64,000 nt of DNA from Salinimicrobium marinum. GTDB lineage: Bacteria > Bacteroidota > Bacteroidia > Flavobacteriales > Flavobacteriaceae. The DNA lies in contig NZ_BMXB01000015.1 of NCBI RefSeq assembly GCF_014651535.1, forward strand, positions 26,188 to 90,187, written 5' to 3'. Under the pieces are notes generated by a model. That model had not been told where the DNA came from. It made no database searches and saw only the letters and a program-made list of their open reading frames with translations. Positions 27,017 to 36,315 of this stretch are shown here, one piece after another (the first letter of the stretch is position 1; every line of letters starts with the position of its first letter). A program made the position numbers and the translations under genes.

Positions 27017-28150
27017 TTAAGATTTTGTCCTTTTCGCCAGAATCTCTTTAGATAAATCTGCATGAGCCTCACATCTAATTAAATTTAGTTTTAAGGCGTT
27101 TCCATAACGGGAAGATAATAAAACTGGGATTTTAGTTTTGTATAAAATTGCCTTAAGATACCGGTTGGTAATAAAGGAAATAGGAGACCACAGATTTAGG
27201 AATGCATTAGAATTCTTTTCTATAAAAATCTGCCAATGTTTATGAAGAAATTTCTCGTTTCGAATTATTTGACTATAATTAGAAACCCTTTCTAAAACAG
27301 CATGTTTTTCCTCATTTTTCACTAATTCTAAATAGAAATCCGTTTTACTCTGTTTTACTGGATGTAACACTGTATTTAATTTTCCATCCTTACAAATATT
27401 TATTTCCAGAATTAAACCCAAATACCAGTCATCAAAACTACTTTGTTTAGTGAAAAGAAAATTACCAAGACTATAATAAATCGGCACTTGATTATAAATT
27501 TCGTACCCACTGATACAGTGTGGATGGTGACATATAATTAAATCAGCGCCATTTTCTGCATAAAACCTATACTGTTTCTGCATCCTTGGACTTGGTAAGT
27601 TATAATATTCATGACCTCCATGAATTATACATATAACCTTATCATGATTTTCCTTAGCAGTTTTAATTTGTTTTACATTCTCTATCACATCCATAGGTGA
27701 AGCTCCGCCATGAAAATCAGATGCAGATGCCCATTCATTTTCAGCAAAATTTATAATTCCTACAGACATACCATTTTTTTGTAAGGAAAATGGTTTACAC
27801 GCTTCTTTTGAATTTTTTCCTACTCCAGTATAGCTAATATTGTTATTTATCAATGAATCCAGTGTATCCTCCAAACCTTTACTACCATAATCCATTATAT
27901 GATTATTAGCTAATGTCACCAGATTTATGTTCAAAGCCTGCAAAACTGGTATAATTGTAGATTCCGAAGTTTTCAAATGTGGACCAGTTTTAATTATTTT
28001 ATTTCTCTTTCCACATCTTGTAATAGGTGACTCTTGGTTTAGAATTGTAGAATCAAAAGATTGAAAAAATTCTGTAATTCCCTCAGAAAGTAATAATTTA
28101 TCTTTAAACTTATCATCAACAAAAAAGTCACCTCCTACTAAGATTTTCAT
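27017..28150 (-). CDS. CapA-family metallophosphatase-like protein
   Basis: This 377-residue protein has the PGA_cap/CapA fold motifs: GGDFFVDD at the N-terminus, LNQESPIT, LANNHIMDYG (residues ~80-90), CIIHGGHEYYNLPS and CHHPHCISGYEIYNQVPIYYSLGNFLF. These histidines and aspartates form the metal site of calcineurin-like phosphoesterases. CapA is needed for poly-gamma-glutamate capsules, but homologues are common in other polysaccharide loci, where their reaction is unknown. There is no signal peptide. It is 3 bp upstream of the ATP-grasp gene and overlaps the GT4 gene before it by 4 bp, suggesting joint action. Confidence 0.88.
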   Translation of the reverse strand: MKILVGGDFFVDDKFKDKLLLSEGITEFFQSFDSTILNQESPITRCGKRNKIIKTGPHLKTSESTIIPVLQALNINLVTLANNHIMDYGSKGLEDTLDSLINNNISYTGVGKNSKEACKPFSLQKNGMSVGIINFAENEWASASDFHGGASPMDVIENVKQIKTAKENHDKVICIIHGGHEYYNLPSPRMQKQYRFYAENGADLIICHHPHCISGYEIYNQVPIYYSLGNFLFTKQSSFDDWYLGLILEINICKDGKLNTVLHPVKQSKTDFYLELVKNEEKHAVLERVSNYSQIIRNEKFLHKHWQIFIEKNSNAFLNLWSPISFITNRYLKAILYKTKIPVLLSSRYGNALKLNLIRCEAHADLSKEILAKRTKS

Positions 28151-29310
28151 ATCGCCTTCCTTTTGTGATTTTTAAAAAAGAGAAAAAAACTCCGTATAAT
28201 ACTTCTTTTGTCCTGAATGATTTTTTTATCGCTGTAAATGGCCTTCCTATAAATATCAGGATATGCTTCTTTTACAGTCTGCAAACTAAAATATTTATCA
28301 AAAACCTCTTTGGAAAACAAACATAACTTTTGATAGTACTCTGGATCTTCAACAGCCCTAATTATTGCTTGAAGGTTAATTTTTTTGTGATAATTGTCAA
28401 ATTCATTCCTCTCCGAAAAATTGGTTTTAAAAGCATCTTGAAAATTAGATTTATTTAATAAAATAGGAATATTATCTTTTGAATTTATCGTCAAAATTGG
28501 AATACCAAGAGAGGCAGATTCCATCAAATTTCTTCCTGTACCTATAACCGCATCTGCCAAATAAAGCATTTTAGAGGCTTCTTTTGTGTATACCTCATTA
28601 ATAAGTATTACAATTTTCTTTTCTTGTACTAATTTATGTTGGCATAGAAATTTGTAAACATTTTCATCTTCAATCGTTCCAATTACAATTAAACGAACAT
28701 TTTTTACATTATGTAATATTAAATTTTCAATTAAAGTAATTGAGTCTATTAGACTTTTATAATATGATCTTCCAATCCGGCAGATTCGAACAAAAGTAAA
28801 AATAGATGGATCTTTTTGAATTAAATTATTCTCTTCTATTTGTACTGGTAAAACTCTATTGGGAATTAAATTTAAAGTAGATTCCTGATATTTTTTTTGA
28901 ATATTAAAAAAATCAAAATTTTCCTTACTGAATAGAATTAAATTAGGGATAAACGGAAAGTTTAAGGAATTGGGTCCACCACATTTATTTACAATCAGAA
29001 CATTATATTCTGTAGAAATAAATAATCGAATTAAATTATAACTATTGATATCAAAACAGTGAAAAATATCAGGATTAAAACTTTTTCGGATTGCATTTAT
29101 AACTGTTCGAAGCTGGAGAAAATTCAAGCCGTTAAAATTAATATGTTTATAAAAAAATGGATTTGACTCGACCACTTCGCTTTCTCCAGGCCCAATTGAA
29201 ATTATTTTTATATTATGTTCCTCTCCAATTTTAGCAGATATATGATTTAAACTATGAAAATGTCCTCCCCTTCCATGACCAAGAACTGAGATAAAATAAA
29301 GTATTTTCAT
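28147..29310 (-). CDS. GT-B glycosyltransferase (GT4-like)
   Basis: This 387-residue protein starts MKILYFISVLGHGRGGHFHSLN, a GT4-like N-terminus with a glycine-rich loop. The C-terminal half shows FTFVRICRIGRSYYKSL, RLIVIGTIEDE and YLADAVIGTGRNLMESASLGIPILTI, which matches the donor-binding E-x7-E region with GR(N)LMESASLG. It is probably one of five transferases that assemble the repeat unit. It sits 1 bp after murB. The base composition here is very A+T-rich, in common with the rest of the 22-34 kb segment. Confidence 0.78.
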   Translation of the reverse strand: MKILYFISVLGHGRGGHFHSLNHISAKIGEEHNIKIISIGPGESEVVESNPFFYKHINFNGLNFLQLRTVINAIRKSFNPDIFHCFDINSYNLIRLFISTEYNVLIVNKCGGPNSLNFPFIPNLILFSKENFDFFNIQKKYQESTLNLIPNRVLPVQIEENNLIQKDPSIFTFVRICRIGRSYYKSLIDSITLIENLILHNVKNVRLIVIGTIEDENVYKFLCQHKLVQEKKIVILINEVYTKEASKMLYLADAVIGTGRNLMESASLGIPILTINSKDNIPILLNKSNFQDAFKTNFSERNEFDNYHKKINLQAIIRAVEDPEYYQKLCLFSKEVFDKYFSLQTVKEAYPDIYRKAIYSDKKIIQDKRSIIRSFFLFFKNHKRKAI

Positions 29311-29311
29311 A

Positions 29312-30169
29312 TTAAATAATTCTCTGTTCTACTTCAAGCAGTATGTCAAACTTATCTTTTACTTTGTTCTGAATGTGCTTAATGAGATCTAAAATATCCT
29401 CACCTGTAGCCCCACCAAGATTCACAATAAAACCACTGTGCTTTTCAGAAACTTGGGCACCACCAATAGTAAAACCTTTCAATCCTAACTCATCTATCAT
29501 TGGGCCGACAAATTTCCCTTGAGGTCTTTTAAATACACTACCGCAATTTGGATAATTACGAGGTTGTTTGGCCCATCGATTAGCCTTTGTGGCATCCATT
29601 TTTAAACTAATAGTTTCTCTATTCCCGGGTCTCAAGTTAAACCAGGCCTTTAAAACAATTTTATCGGTGTTTTTTTGAAAAAAACTATTTCGGTACTCAA
29701 AACCGATATCCTCTTTAAAAATTTCTTTAACCTGTAAATCTTCTAAATCGAGATATCTAACTTTAAAAAGAATATTTTTAATTTCTTCCCCGCTTGCTCC
29801 AGCATTCATTACCACGGCCCCACCGACCGAACTGGGAATATCATAAAAAATCTCGGCACCTGAAAGATTATTATTTAGCGCAGAAACACTAAATTGCTCT
29901 AATGTTGCTCCCGCTTGAGCAATAATATGATTTTTATCAATCCAAATTTTATTGAAGGAACCATTAAAAATTATAAAACTTTGTTCGTAAGAAGACTTAC
30001 CAAGTATAACATTGTTTCCATTCCCTAAAATTATTCTTGGCTGGTCCAATTCTTCACGGAATAAATTGACCAATTCTTCCTCAGTCTCAGGGAATATTGC
30101 TTTTGCACAATGGACTTTTAAACCGTAGGCATTATATGCTGATAAATCGAAATTTTCTTTAATTATCAC
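29312..30169 (-). CDS. murB: MurB homologue (UDP-GlcNAc-enolpyruvate reductase) in EPS operon
   Basis: This 285-residue FAD enzyme reduces the enolpyruvyl ether made by MurA to a lactyl ether, giving UDP-MurNAc in peptidoglycan synthesis. It has the PP-loop ILGNGNNVILGKS, DIPSSVGGAVVMNAGASGEE, the substrate-binding YRNSFF, the proton-donor serine in NCGSVFKRP, and a C-terminal glutamate in LLEVEQRII. All catalytic positions I can check are kept, so it looks active. It is not in a cell-wall cluster but between a flippase and a GT4, two genes below the MurA homologue. That suggests a dedicated lactyl-sugar pathway. Confidence 0.9.
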   Translation of the reverse strand: MIIKENFDLSAYNAYGLKVHCAKAIFPETEEELVNLFREELDQPRIILGNGNNVILGKSSYEQSFIIFNGSFNKIWIDKNHIIAQAGATLEQFSVSALNNNLSGAEIFYDIPSSVGGAVVMNAGASGEEIKNILFKVRYLDLEDLQVKEIFKEDIGFEYRNSFFQKNTDKIVLKAWFNLRPGNRETISLKMDATKANRWAKQPRNYPNCGSVFKRPQGKFVGPMIDELGLKGFTIGGAQVSEKHSGFIVNLGGATGEDILDLIKHIQNKVKDKFDILLEVEQRII

Positions 30170-30171
30170 GT

Positions 30172-31464
30172 TTAATTAGGGTTCTTTTTAAGGATGGAAA
30201 AAAAAGGATTAAAATCTGATTTAGAATATGCAAGGATTTCCCTTACTGGAATTTCAACTTGCTTACTATAAAAATGTAAAAAGAGAATTGCCGCAAGACT
30301 ATAACTTAATGTCGAAGCAACAGCAGCTCCATTTGCCCCGTAACGAGGAATCAATAAAATATTTAAAATCACATTTACAATAAGGGCCGGCACCATAGGT
30401 TTTAAGGAAATCCAAGGCTTTCCTCTACCTGCCATGTCCATATTAAGAACTTTAAAAATTGTCAGCAAAACAACTCCAGGAATTAAGTAAATTAGAACAT
30501 CTGCACTATCAATAAATTTTGCGCCGTATAATAAATTAATTATAAATGGTGCTAAAAATCCCAGGAAAACACTCGCCAACCCAATTATTATTATAGAAAC
30601 TCTAAGTAACTGGCAGACCTTGATAGAAAAAGCTTGCTGATTTTTTGCTATAGCGCTTCTTGCAAAAACGATTGTACTTAAAAGCATAGGAATTTGCCAC
30701 AAATATTGAATTAAACCCGCTCCTTTTCCGTAAATACCAGTCTCATAATTTGTTGAAAATTTGTCGAGTAAAATGATATCTAGTTTGTAATTTAGATTTA
30801 TGACTAGCAGGGCTAGGGCGTAAACAATTCCTAACGATAATAATGATTTAATTACCCTTATTTCAAACTTTATAGAAAATGCTTGTAAAAAGTCATTTTT
30901 AAAAAGCATGATTATGCTCATTAAAGCGGGACCAAAAATTAAAGAAATCATAGCCCCCCTAATGGATAATTCAAAAACAATTACTAAAATTATTGTCCCA
31001 ATTAAAACAAATAAAGGTGGCAACCAATTTATTTTATTAAAAGTTTGAATTTGATTTTTACCTAAAAACACACCAGAGTTATAAGTGTTGAATAGTACAA
31101 AAGGTATAGGAAGAAGTGCTAGTATGACCAAAACTAAATTGCTTCCTGAATTTGAAAAATTTGTTATTAAAAAATAGGATCCTATAACACTGATAATAGT
31201 TGTAAATATCCAAATCTGACTTATTGCCGCTTTAATTTGTTTTTCAGTAAATAAACCTTTGGCTATATAATACGTTGTTGATTGTCTGATTCCTAAAGAA
31301 CCAATTGTCATAAACAAAGATGGATATACTAATAAGGCTGAGATTACACCGTTAAGTTCTGGTCCTAACCATCTGGCAATGATGACACCTTGTAAGAGGC
31401 TGAAAATTATAACTCCTCCCTTGCTTAACCCTATACTTAGTAGATCTTTAAGAAAGCTGGACAA
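30172..31464 (-). CDS. wzx: Polysaccharide flippase (MOP superfamily), second copy
   Basis: This 430-residue protein has about twelve transmembrane helices and the family N-terminus SIGLSKGGVIIFSLLQGVIIARWLGPELNG. A later conserved loop is NYKLDIILLDKFSTNYETGIYGKGAGL. It should flip the undecaprenyl-linked unit made by this operon. Its start lies 17 bp inside the murA homologue and its stop is 2 bp from murB, so it sits between the two muramic-pathway genes. Together with the flippase at 5582-7054 the locus has two. They are clearly different in sequence. Confidence 0.88.
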   Translation of the reverse strand: MSSFLKDLLSIGLSKGGVIIFSLLQGVIIARWLGPELNGVISALLVYPSLFMTIGSLGIRQSTTYYIAKGLFTEKQIKAAISQIWIFTTIISVIGSYFLITNFSNSGSNLVLVILALLPIPFVLFNTYNSGVFLGKNQIQTFNKINWLPPLFVLIGTIILVIVFELSIRGAMISLIFGPALMSIIMLFKNDFLQAFSIKFEIRVIKSLLSLGIVYALALLVINLNYKLDIILLDKFSTNYETGIYGKGAGLIQYLWQIPMLLSTIVFARSAIAKNQQAFSIKVCQLLRVSIIIIGLASVFLGFLAPFIINLLYGAKFIDSADVLIYLIPGVVLLTIFKVLNMDMAGRGKPWISLKPMVPALIVNVILNILLIPRYGANGAAVASTLSYSLAAILFLHFYSKQVEIPVREILAYSKSDFNPFFSILKKNPN

Positions 31465-32761
31465 CTTCTTTGTTCTTTTTTATGAGAATATTCACTCCAA
31501 GTTGCTGTAATTTTTCTTCTAACTTATTGTATCCCCTCAATGCCATTTCTACATTGGAAATTATGGAAGTGCCATCACTTAAAAGTGCTGCTATAACTAA
31601 GGCCATACTCCCTCTAAGATCTGTTGAGATCACAGTAGCTTTCTTAGGAGTAACCATGTGTCTTCCATAAGTACTAATGGATCCTTTCTCCCATTTAATT
31701 TGTTCAGAGTAAAATTTGGAAAGTTCTTCACAATATTTTATTCTTTCCGGATATCTGTAATCGTAAATTCTGCTTATCCCGTCTGCATGTAATCCTAGTA
31801 GCACATAGAAAGGTTGCATATCAGAAATAATTCCGGGGTGAGTTCCGGTAGCTAGTTCAAATGGTTGTATAATTCCGTTTTGTAAACAATCGGGCGTAAT
31901 ATGAACATTTTTACTGTTCTTGTAAAAATCAATTCCAGCTTCATACAAATGAATGAGCGGAATTTTCATTGAATCGAAAGGAACATCCTCTACCGTAATA
32001 TCTCCACCACTGAGAATACCATAAACTATCCAAGTAATAGCTTCAATTCTATCAGGCATGACTCGAAAAATAGACCCTTGTAAATATTCTTTACCTATAA
32101 CTTCTATATAACTATTTCCAACTACCTGAATTTTAACCCCCATTGTTTTAAGGAAATCTATTAAATTTTCTACTTCAGGAGATATGTAAGCATTTCTTAT
32201 GATTGTTTTTCCAAATGCTATAGAAGCACATATTAAAGCACTTTCAGTTCCCCCAATGGTAGAAATTGGAAAATCTATTTCTGTAGGTGTGAGACCATTC
32301 GGCGCGGTTACTTCTATATACCCCTCCTTCTCCTCAACTGTTGCCCCCATCTTTTCCCATACCATAATGTGCAGGTCATAGCCCCGAGTTCCAATCTTGC
32401 ACCCACCCGGGTAGGGAATTCTTGCTATACCCTTTTTTTTAATAAAACCAGCTACTAACAGATATGTTGTTCTGAAATGATAATTGTAATCATCTAAAAC
32501 AATATCTTTTAAGTTATTAGATTCAATTTCAATTGTTTCAAGCTTTCTATCAATATTTAAAAAACCACCATAGTCATTTATGAACTGGAATTTATATTGA
32601 GCATCTACTAATTCAGTGGGGAAATTTTCAAGTTTTACTTTCTCATCTGAGATCAAGGCAGCTGCCAAAAGTTTTGTGGCTGCATTTTTTGCTCCACTTA
32701 CTTTGACCTTTCCTCGTGGGATTTGTTTTCCTTTTATTATTGCAGTGAGATTTTTCATCAT
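31448..32761 (-). CDS. murA: MurA homologue (UDP-GlcNAc 1-carboxyvinyltransferase) in EPS operon
   Basis: This 437-residue EPSP-synthase-fold enzyme transfers enolpyruvate from PEP to O3 of UDP-GlcNAc. Active-site features are present: SGAKNAATKLL (Lys25, Asn26), the fosfomycin-target cysteine as Cys121 in YPGGCKIGTRGYDLHI, SDMQPFYVLL with the general-base aspartate, and STDLRGSMAL with the C-terminal arginine. The loop GGCKIGTRGYD differs slightly from the usual GGCAIGARPVD, as in a side-branch paralogue. It is 15 bp after the UDP-sugar dehydrogenase and overlaps the flippase. With MurB it could make UDP-MurNAc for an exopolysaccharide. Confidence 0.9.
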   Translation of the reverse strand: MMKNLTAIIKGKQIPRGKVKVSGAKNAATKLLAAALISDEKVKLENFPTELVDAQYKFQFINDYGGFLNIDRKLETIEIESNNLKDIVLDDYNYHFRTTYLLVAGFIKKKGIARIPYPGGCKIGTRGYDLHIMVWEKMGATVEEKEGYIEVTAPNGLTPTEIDFPISTIGGTESALICASIAFGKTIIRNAYISPEVENLIDFLKTMGVKIQVVGNSYIEVIGKEYLQGSIFRVMPDRIEAITWIVYGILSGGDITVEDVPFDSMKIPLIHLYEAGIDFYKNSKNVHITPDCLQNGIIQPFELATGTHPGIISDMQPFYVLLGLHADGISRIYDYRYPERIKYCEELSKFYSEQIKWEKGSISTYGRHMVTPKKATVISTDLRGSMALVIAALLSDGTSIISNVEMALRGYNKLEEKLQQLGVNILIKKNKEVVQLS

Positions 32762-32776
32762 TTTGTTTATTGGTTA

Positions 32777-34156
32777 TTATAACTTTCCATTTACCTGTTC
32801 GAGTACCCCCTTCACATCATACACCACAGCACCCTCATTTTTTAAAAAGTCAAGTTCCATCTTCAAAAACTCTTTATGAGCCACTGTCAATACCACAGCA
32901 TCAAACTTTTGTTGCGGCAAATTTTTGGTGGTTTCAAGGTTATATTCATGCCTCACTTCCGCAGGATTGGCTAATGGGTCAAAGATTGTGACATTTGTTT
33001 GATATTCTTCCAAATGCCTTACCACATCTACTACTTTGGTATTTCGAACATCAGGGCAATTTTCCTTAAAAGTGATCCCTAATAAAAGAATGTTGGCTCC
33101 TTTCACCTTTAGATCGTTTTTCAGCATTAATTTAATAACTTCTGAAGCTACATATTGCCCCATAGAATCATTCATTCTCCTACCTGCCAGAATGATCTCC
33201 GGGTGATACCCCATCTCCTGTGCTTTTTGCGCCAGGTAATAAGGATCTACACCAATACAGTGGCCACCAACCAGTCCCGGCCTAAAGGGAAGGAAATTCC
33301 ATTTGGTTCCAGCTGCTTCCAGTACATCGTTTGTATCAATGTCCATTTTATTAAAGATCTTCGCCAGCTCATTTACAAAAGCGATATTGATATCGCGTTG
33401 TGAGTTTTCGATGACTTTCGCGGCTTCAGCTACTTTAATGGTGGGAGCGAGGTGGGTTCCTGCAGTTATCACGCTCTTATAGAGGTAATCTACCAGTTCA
33501 CCTACTTCCGGTGTTGACCCAGCCGTAACTTTTAATATTTTTTCTACGGTATGTTCTTTGTCTCCCGGATTGATCCTTTCGGGGGAATAACCTACATAGA
33601 AGTCTTTATTGAATTTGAGTCCGCTGGTCTTTTCCAGTACCGGTACACACTCATCTTCGGTTACTCCGGGATACACAGTAGATTCATAGATCACGATATC
33701 TCCTTTTTTAAGAACTTTGCCTACACTTTCGCTGCTTTTGTAAAGCGGGGTAAGATCGGGTCGGTTGTTTTTATCTATGGGGGTCGGTACCGTGATGATG
33801 TAATAGTTGCAATCCTGGATGTCTCCCAATTCCCGGGATACATAAAGTCCGTTGCTAGTTTCACCAATTTCAGCCGGGGTAACTTCTGCTTTATCTTTTC
33901 CCCAGTCGCCGGCAACAGCAGGCTCGTTTACTGCAACGCTTTTCTTAACTGCTAATGGATATTTCGTCAGCAATACGCTCTGAAGCACATCATCTTCTAC
34001 TTCAAGGGTGCTGTCGTGACCTTTTCGAAGTTCCTCTATTCTGGCATTGTTTATATCAAAACCTATGACCGGATATTTGGTGGCAAAAAGCCTTGCTAAA
34101 GGTAAGCCAACATATCCAAGGCCTATGACTGCTATTTTTGGTGATTCTGTATTCAT
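32777..34156 (-). CDS. UDP-N-acetylglucosamine 6-dehydrogenase (TviB/WbpO/WbpA type)
   Basis: This 459-residue NAD-dependent enzyme oxidises C6 of a UDP-HexNAc twice to the uronic acid. Motifs are IAVIGLGYVGLPLARLF (Rossmann), ITVPTPIDKNNRPDL, YESTVYPGVTEDECVPVL, and the catalytic cysteine in VGGHCIGVDPYYLA. It belongs to the Vi-polysaccharide branch. Residues ~68-100 (AVNEPAVAGDWGKDKAEVTP) appear as an extra ~30-residue stretch compared with typical ~425-residue members. It is the first gene of the large operon and would feed the WbpB/WbpD steps and uronic-acid sugars. The upstream leader contains hairpin repeat copy 2. Confidence 0.92.
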   Translation of the reverse strand: MNTESPKIAVIGLGYVGLPLARLFATKYPVIGFDINNARIEELRKGHDSTLEVEDDVLQSVLLTKYPLAVKKSVAVNEPAVAGDWGKDKAEVTPAEIGETSNGLYVSRELGDIQDCNYYIITVPTPIDKNNRPDLTPLYKSSESVGKVLKKGDIVIYESTVYPGVTEDECVPVLEKTSGLKFNKDFYVGYSPERINPGDKEHTVEKILKVTAGSTPEVGELVDYLYKSVITAGTHLAPTIKVAEAAKVIENSQRDINIAFVNELAKIFNKMDIDTNDVLEAAGTKWNFLPFRPGLVGGHCIGVDPYYLAQKAQEMGYHPEIILAGRRMNDSMGQYVASEVIKLMLKNDLKVKGANILLLGITFKENCPDVRNTKVVDVVRHLEEYQTNVTIFDPLANPAEVRHEYNLETTKNLPQQKFDAVVLTVAHKEFLKMELDFLKNEGAVVYDVKGVLEQVNGKL

Positions 34157-34619
34157 CTGGTTTTGAAATATTTTGTTGGAGAGCCGTAAGAATGTAAGGG
34201 ATTCCTGGGACGGCTTCTCAGTTGTGAGTTGTGAGTTACCGGTTGTCAGTTGAAAAGTGAACCTAATGATGTTTTGCTTTCGTTGCTGTTCAATGCTGCC
34301 TTACTACTCCGTGAGGTTTTACTATGGACTGAAAAATTCGAACTGAACACTTTTTTAAACGGCTTCGCCGCTCTGAGTCCCAGACTTTGGGTTTCAGATC
34401 GACAAAGTGTTAGAAAACACCGATAAAAGGTAAATTCTCTTAATTGAACTGCAAATATATACTTTCACATTTCATTAACTTAAATGATAAATGTTAAATC
34501 TTATAAATTTCTATTGACACCATTTGTGGAAAGGTATTGCAAAGGGTTTTAAGGAAAGTCTTAACGAGTGAGGAATTATTATGCTCATAGAATCTGAAGG
34601 AAGTATTTTAAAGATATTG
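34157..34619. other. Leader region of the large EPS operon and end of the IS110 copy
   Basis: I see no gene here. The left part holds short GTTGTGAGTT repeats (near 34220), then the GC hairpin at 34351-34383. Beyond about 34440 the sequence is A+T-rich and may hold the operon promoter, or be the non-coding end of the IS110 insertion. I cannot place a clear -7 box. Confidence 0.45.
34351..34383 (-). repeat. GC-rich hairpin in UDP-sugar dehydrogenase leader, copy 2 of 2
   Basis: On the minus strand: CTGGGACTCA, then GAGCGGCGAAGCCG, TTT and an A run. It aligns with 7141-7173 at the flanks (GGGACTCA), the hairpin (CGGCG-A/G-AGCCG) and the A tract. It begins about 195 bases before the dehydrogenase start, in the same orientation relative to transcription as copy 1. 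Confidence 0.6.
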
Positions 34620-36019
34620 TTAATTTAAATGGGCGGTTTGAAATAAACTCGAACGTTTTTGAGAAAATATTAGTAAGAATAGATAATGGGCTGTAAGAAT
34701 TTTAAAGGTTGTGAGAGTGGATCTAATTATTTGTTTATTTTTTGGTTCGTAGTTTTTTTTTTTTGTATTTCTTATTTGCAGAATTTTTTCTGTACCCTTT
34801 AGGGCGGAGAGGATTTTCTGCTCATACTCTTTTATTCCTTTCACGAACAACTTCCAATATAATTCTGCCAGTTTTCTTGCAACGGCCTTAATTGCCAGGA
34901 CTGGTCCTTTTCTTGCCCTTATTTTTCTGCCGAAAGCTCCTAATGCTATTTTTTTGCTGTTGAGTAAGCTTGTGGCTGCTTGTTTGAAGATCAATCCTGC
35001 TTTTGGTTTTCCTTTGGGTTTATAATTTTTACGCAGTTTATTCGAATGATGTTGTTTGGGAGCAAGGCCCCACCAAGAGGTAAAATGCTTTTCTGTTTTC
35101 CATTTTTTCAGATCTGTTCCTACTTCAGCCAGGAGTTGCATCCAGTTATAATCTGTTATTCCGGGTAATACTGTAGCATCTTTTTTCCCAAAGACGGTCA
35201 AAAGGTATTGATCCAGGTGTTTTATATCAGGTTTGTGGTGCCGTATGGCTTATCGGGGTTTTTTATTATAGTCTTGTATAGGCTTATCGCTACTTATTTT
35301 TTTAAGCACTTCTTCAAGTTGTTCATCCCAACGAGCTATTTGTACCTGGTAAAAATCATAACAGGTAACTGCTTGTTCCAGGGCAAACAACCCGGCTTCA
35401 TTATAATGTCCTTTTAATGATTTTATTACAAGATCTTTCTTAGTTTTTAAAATTCTTGAATCGCACATCTCCACCAGGACTTTTGGATCTCTTTCACCTG
35501 CTAAAATGGCTCTGATAAGCTTTAGCCCACTAGCTCCGTGAATCTGGCTTATTACTTCTTTAAGGCGTATGTTCATCGTGGTGAGGGCTTTTTGCATATG
35601 GTTTATATGCATAGCCGCACTTCGGATGTGGTCATCCCGTAGTCTTTGGTAACTTCGCAATTCCTGAATAAGATCTTCTGCTACAAAACATCTGTTCAGA
35701 AGTCCATGACTATGTAATTGCTGTATCCATTGGCAGTCCTTTACATCTGTTTTTCTTCCCGGGACTGTTTGGTGCTACGGCCATCTACAAGCCATACATC
35801 GATTCCTCTTTCTTGCAGAATATTATATAAAATGATCCAGTAAACGCCTGTTGCTTCCATAGCAACTGTAGAGATGTTGTTCTGAATCAAATAATCTGCA
35901 GCCAATTCCAAATCATCGGTAAATGTTTCAAAGCTTTTTACTTCTTTACCTTCAAGACCGACAAAAATTTTGCGAGCCCCAATATCAATACCCGCTGCGT
36001 GAGTGTGAATTTTTCTCAT
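34620..36019 (-). pseudogene. IS110-family transposase, inactivated
   Basis: Three open segments add up to one DEDD transposase. Residues from 36019 show GIDIGARKIFVGLEG and AMEATGVYWI. The next segment should continue VPGRKTDVKDCQWIQQLH but is in another frame, so one base is missing near 35765 (in AAACAGTCCC). The same new frame then runs through SYQRLRDDH to an in-frame TAA at 35252-35250. It resumes as DQYLLTVFGKKDATVLPGIT and the C-terminal Transposase_20 domain (FTSWWGLAPKQHH). One frameshift and one nonsense mutation make it non-functional. The element separates the UpxY gene from the operon it should regulate. IS110 elements lack clear terminal repeats, so ends are not placed. Confidence 0.9.
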
Positions 36020-36315
36020 AACAGAAATATTTCAAAAACCACATCGGAAAATTTTTAGCTGAAAGGCTACCATTCGGGCATCAATAAGTATTGAGCACCA
36101 ACAACGCTAACAATATTTTCCGCAACCATACTCAGCCACAGGTATAAAAACACTATGCAAGTACCGGCCATTTTGTGGTTATAATTTCTTATAAAATTAA
36201 TGCACAAACGTCATATTCCTTCGCTAGATAAAATTTTTTTATCTCAAATCTCAGCATGACATTCGGGAAGCTATTTTATTATAAAAGTTTGGTAAAAGGC
36301 AATTGAGCTATCAAT

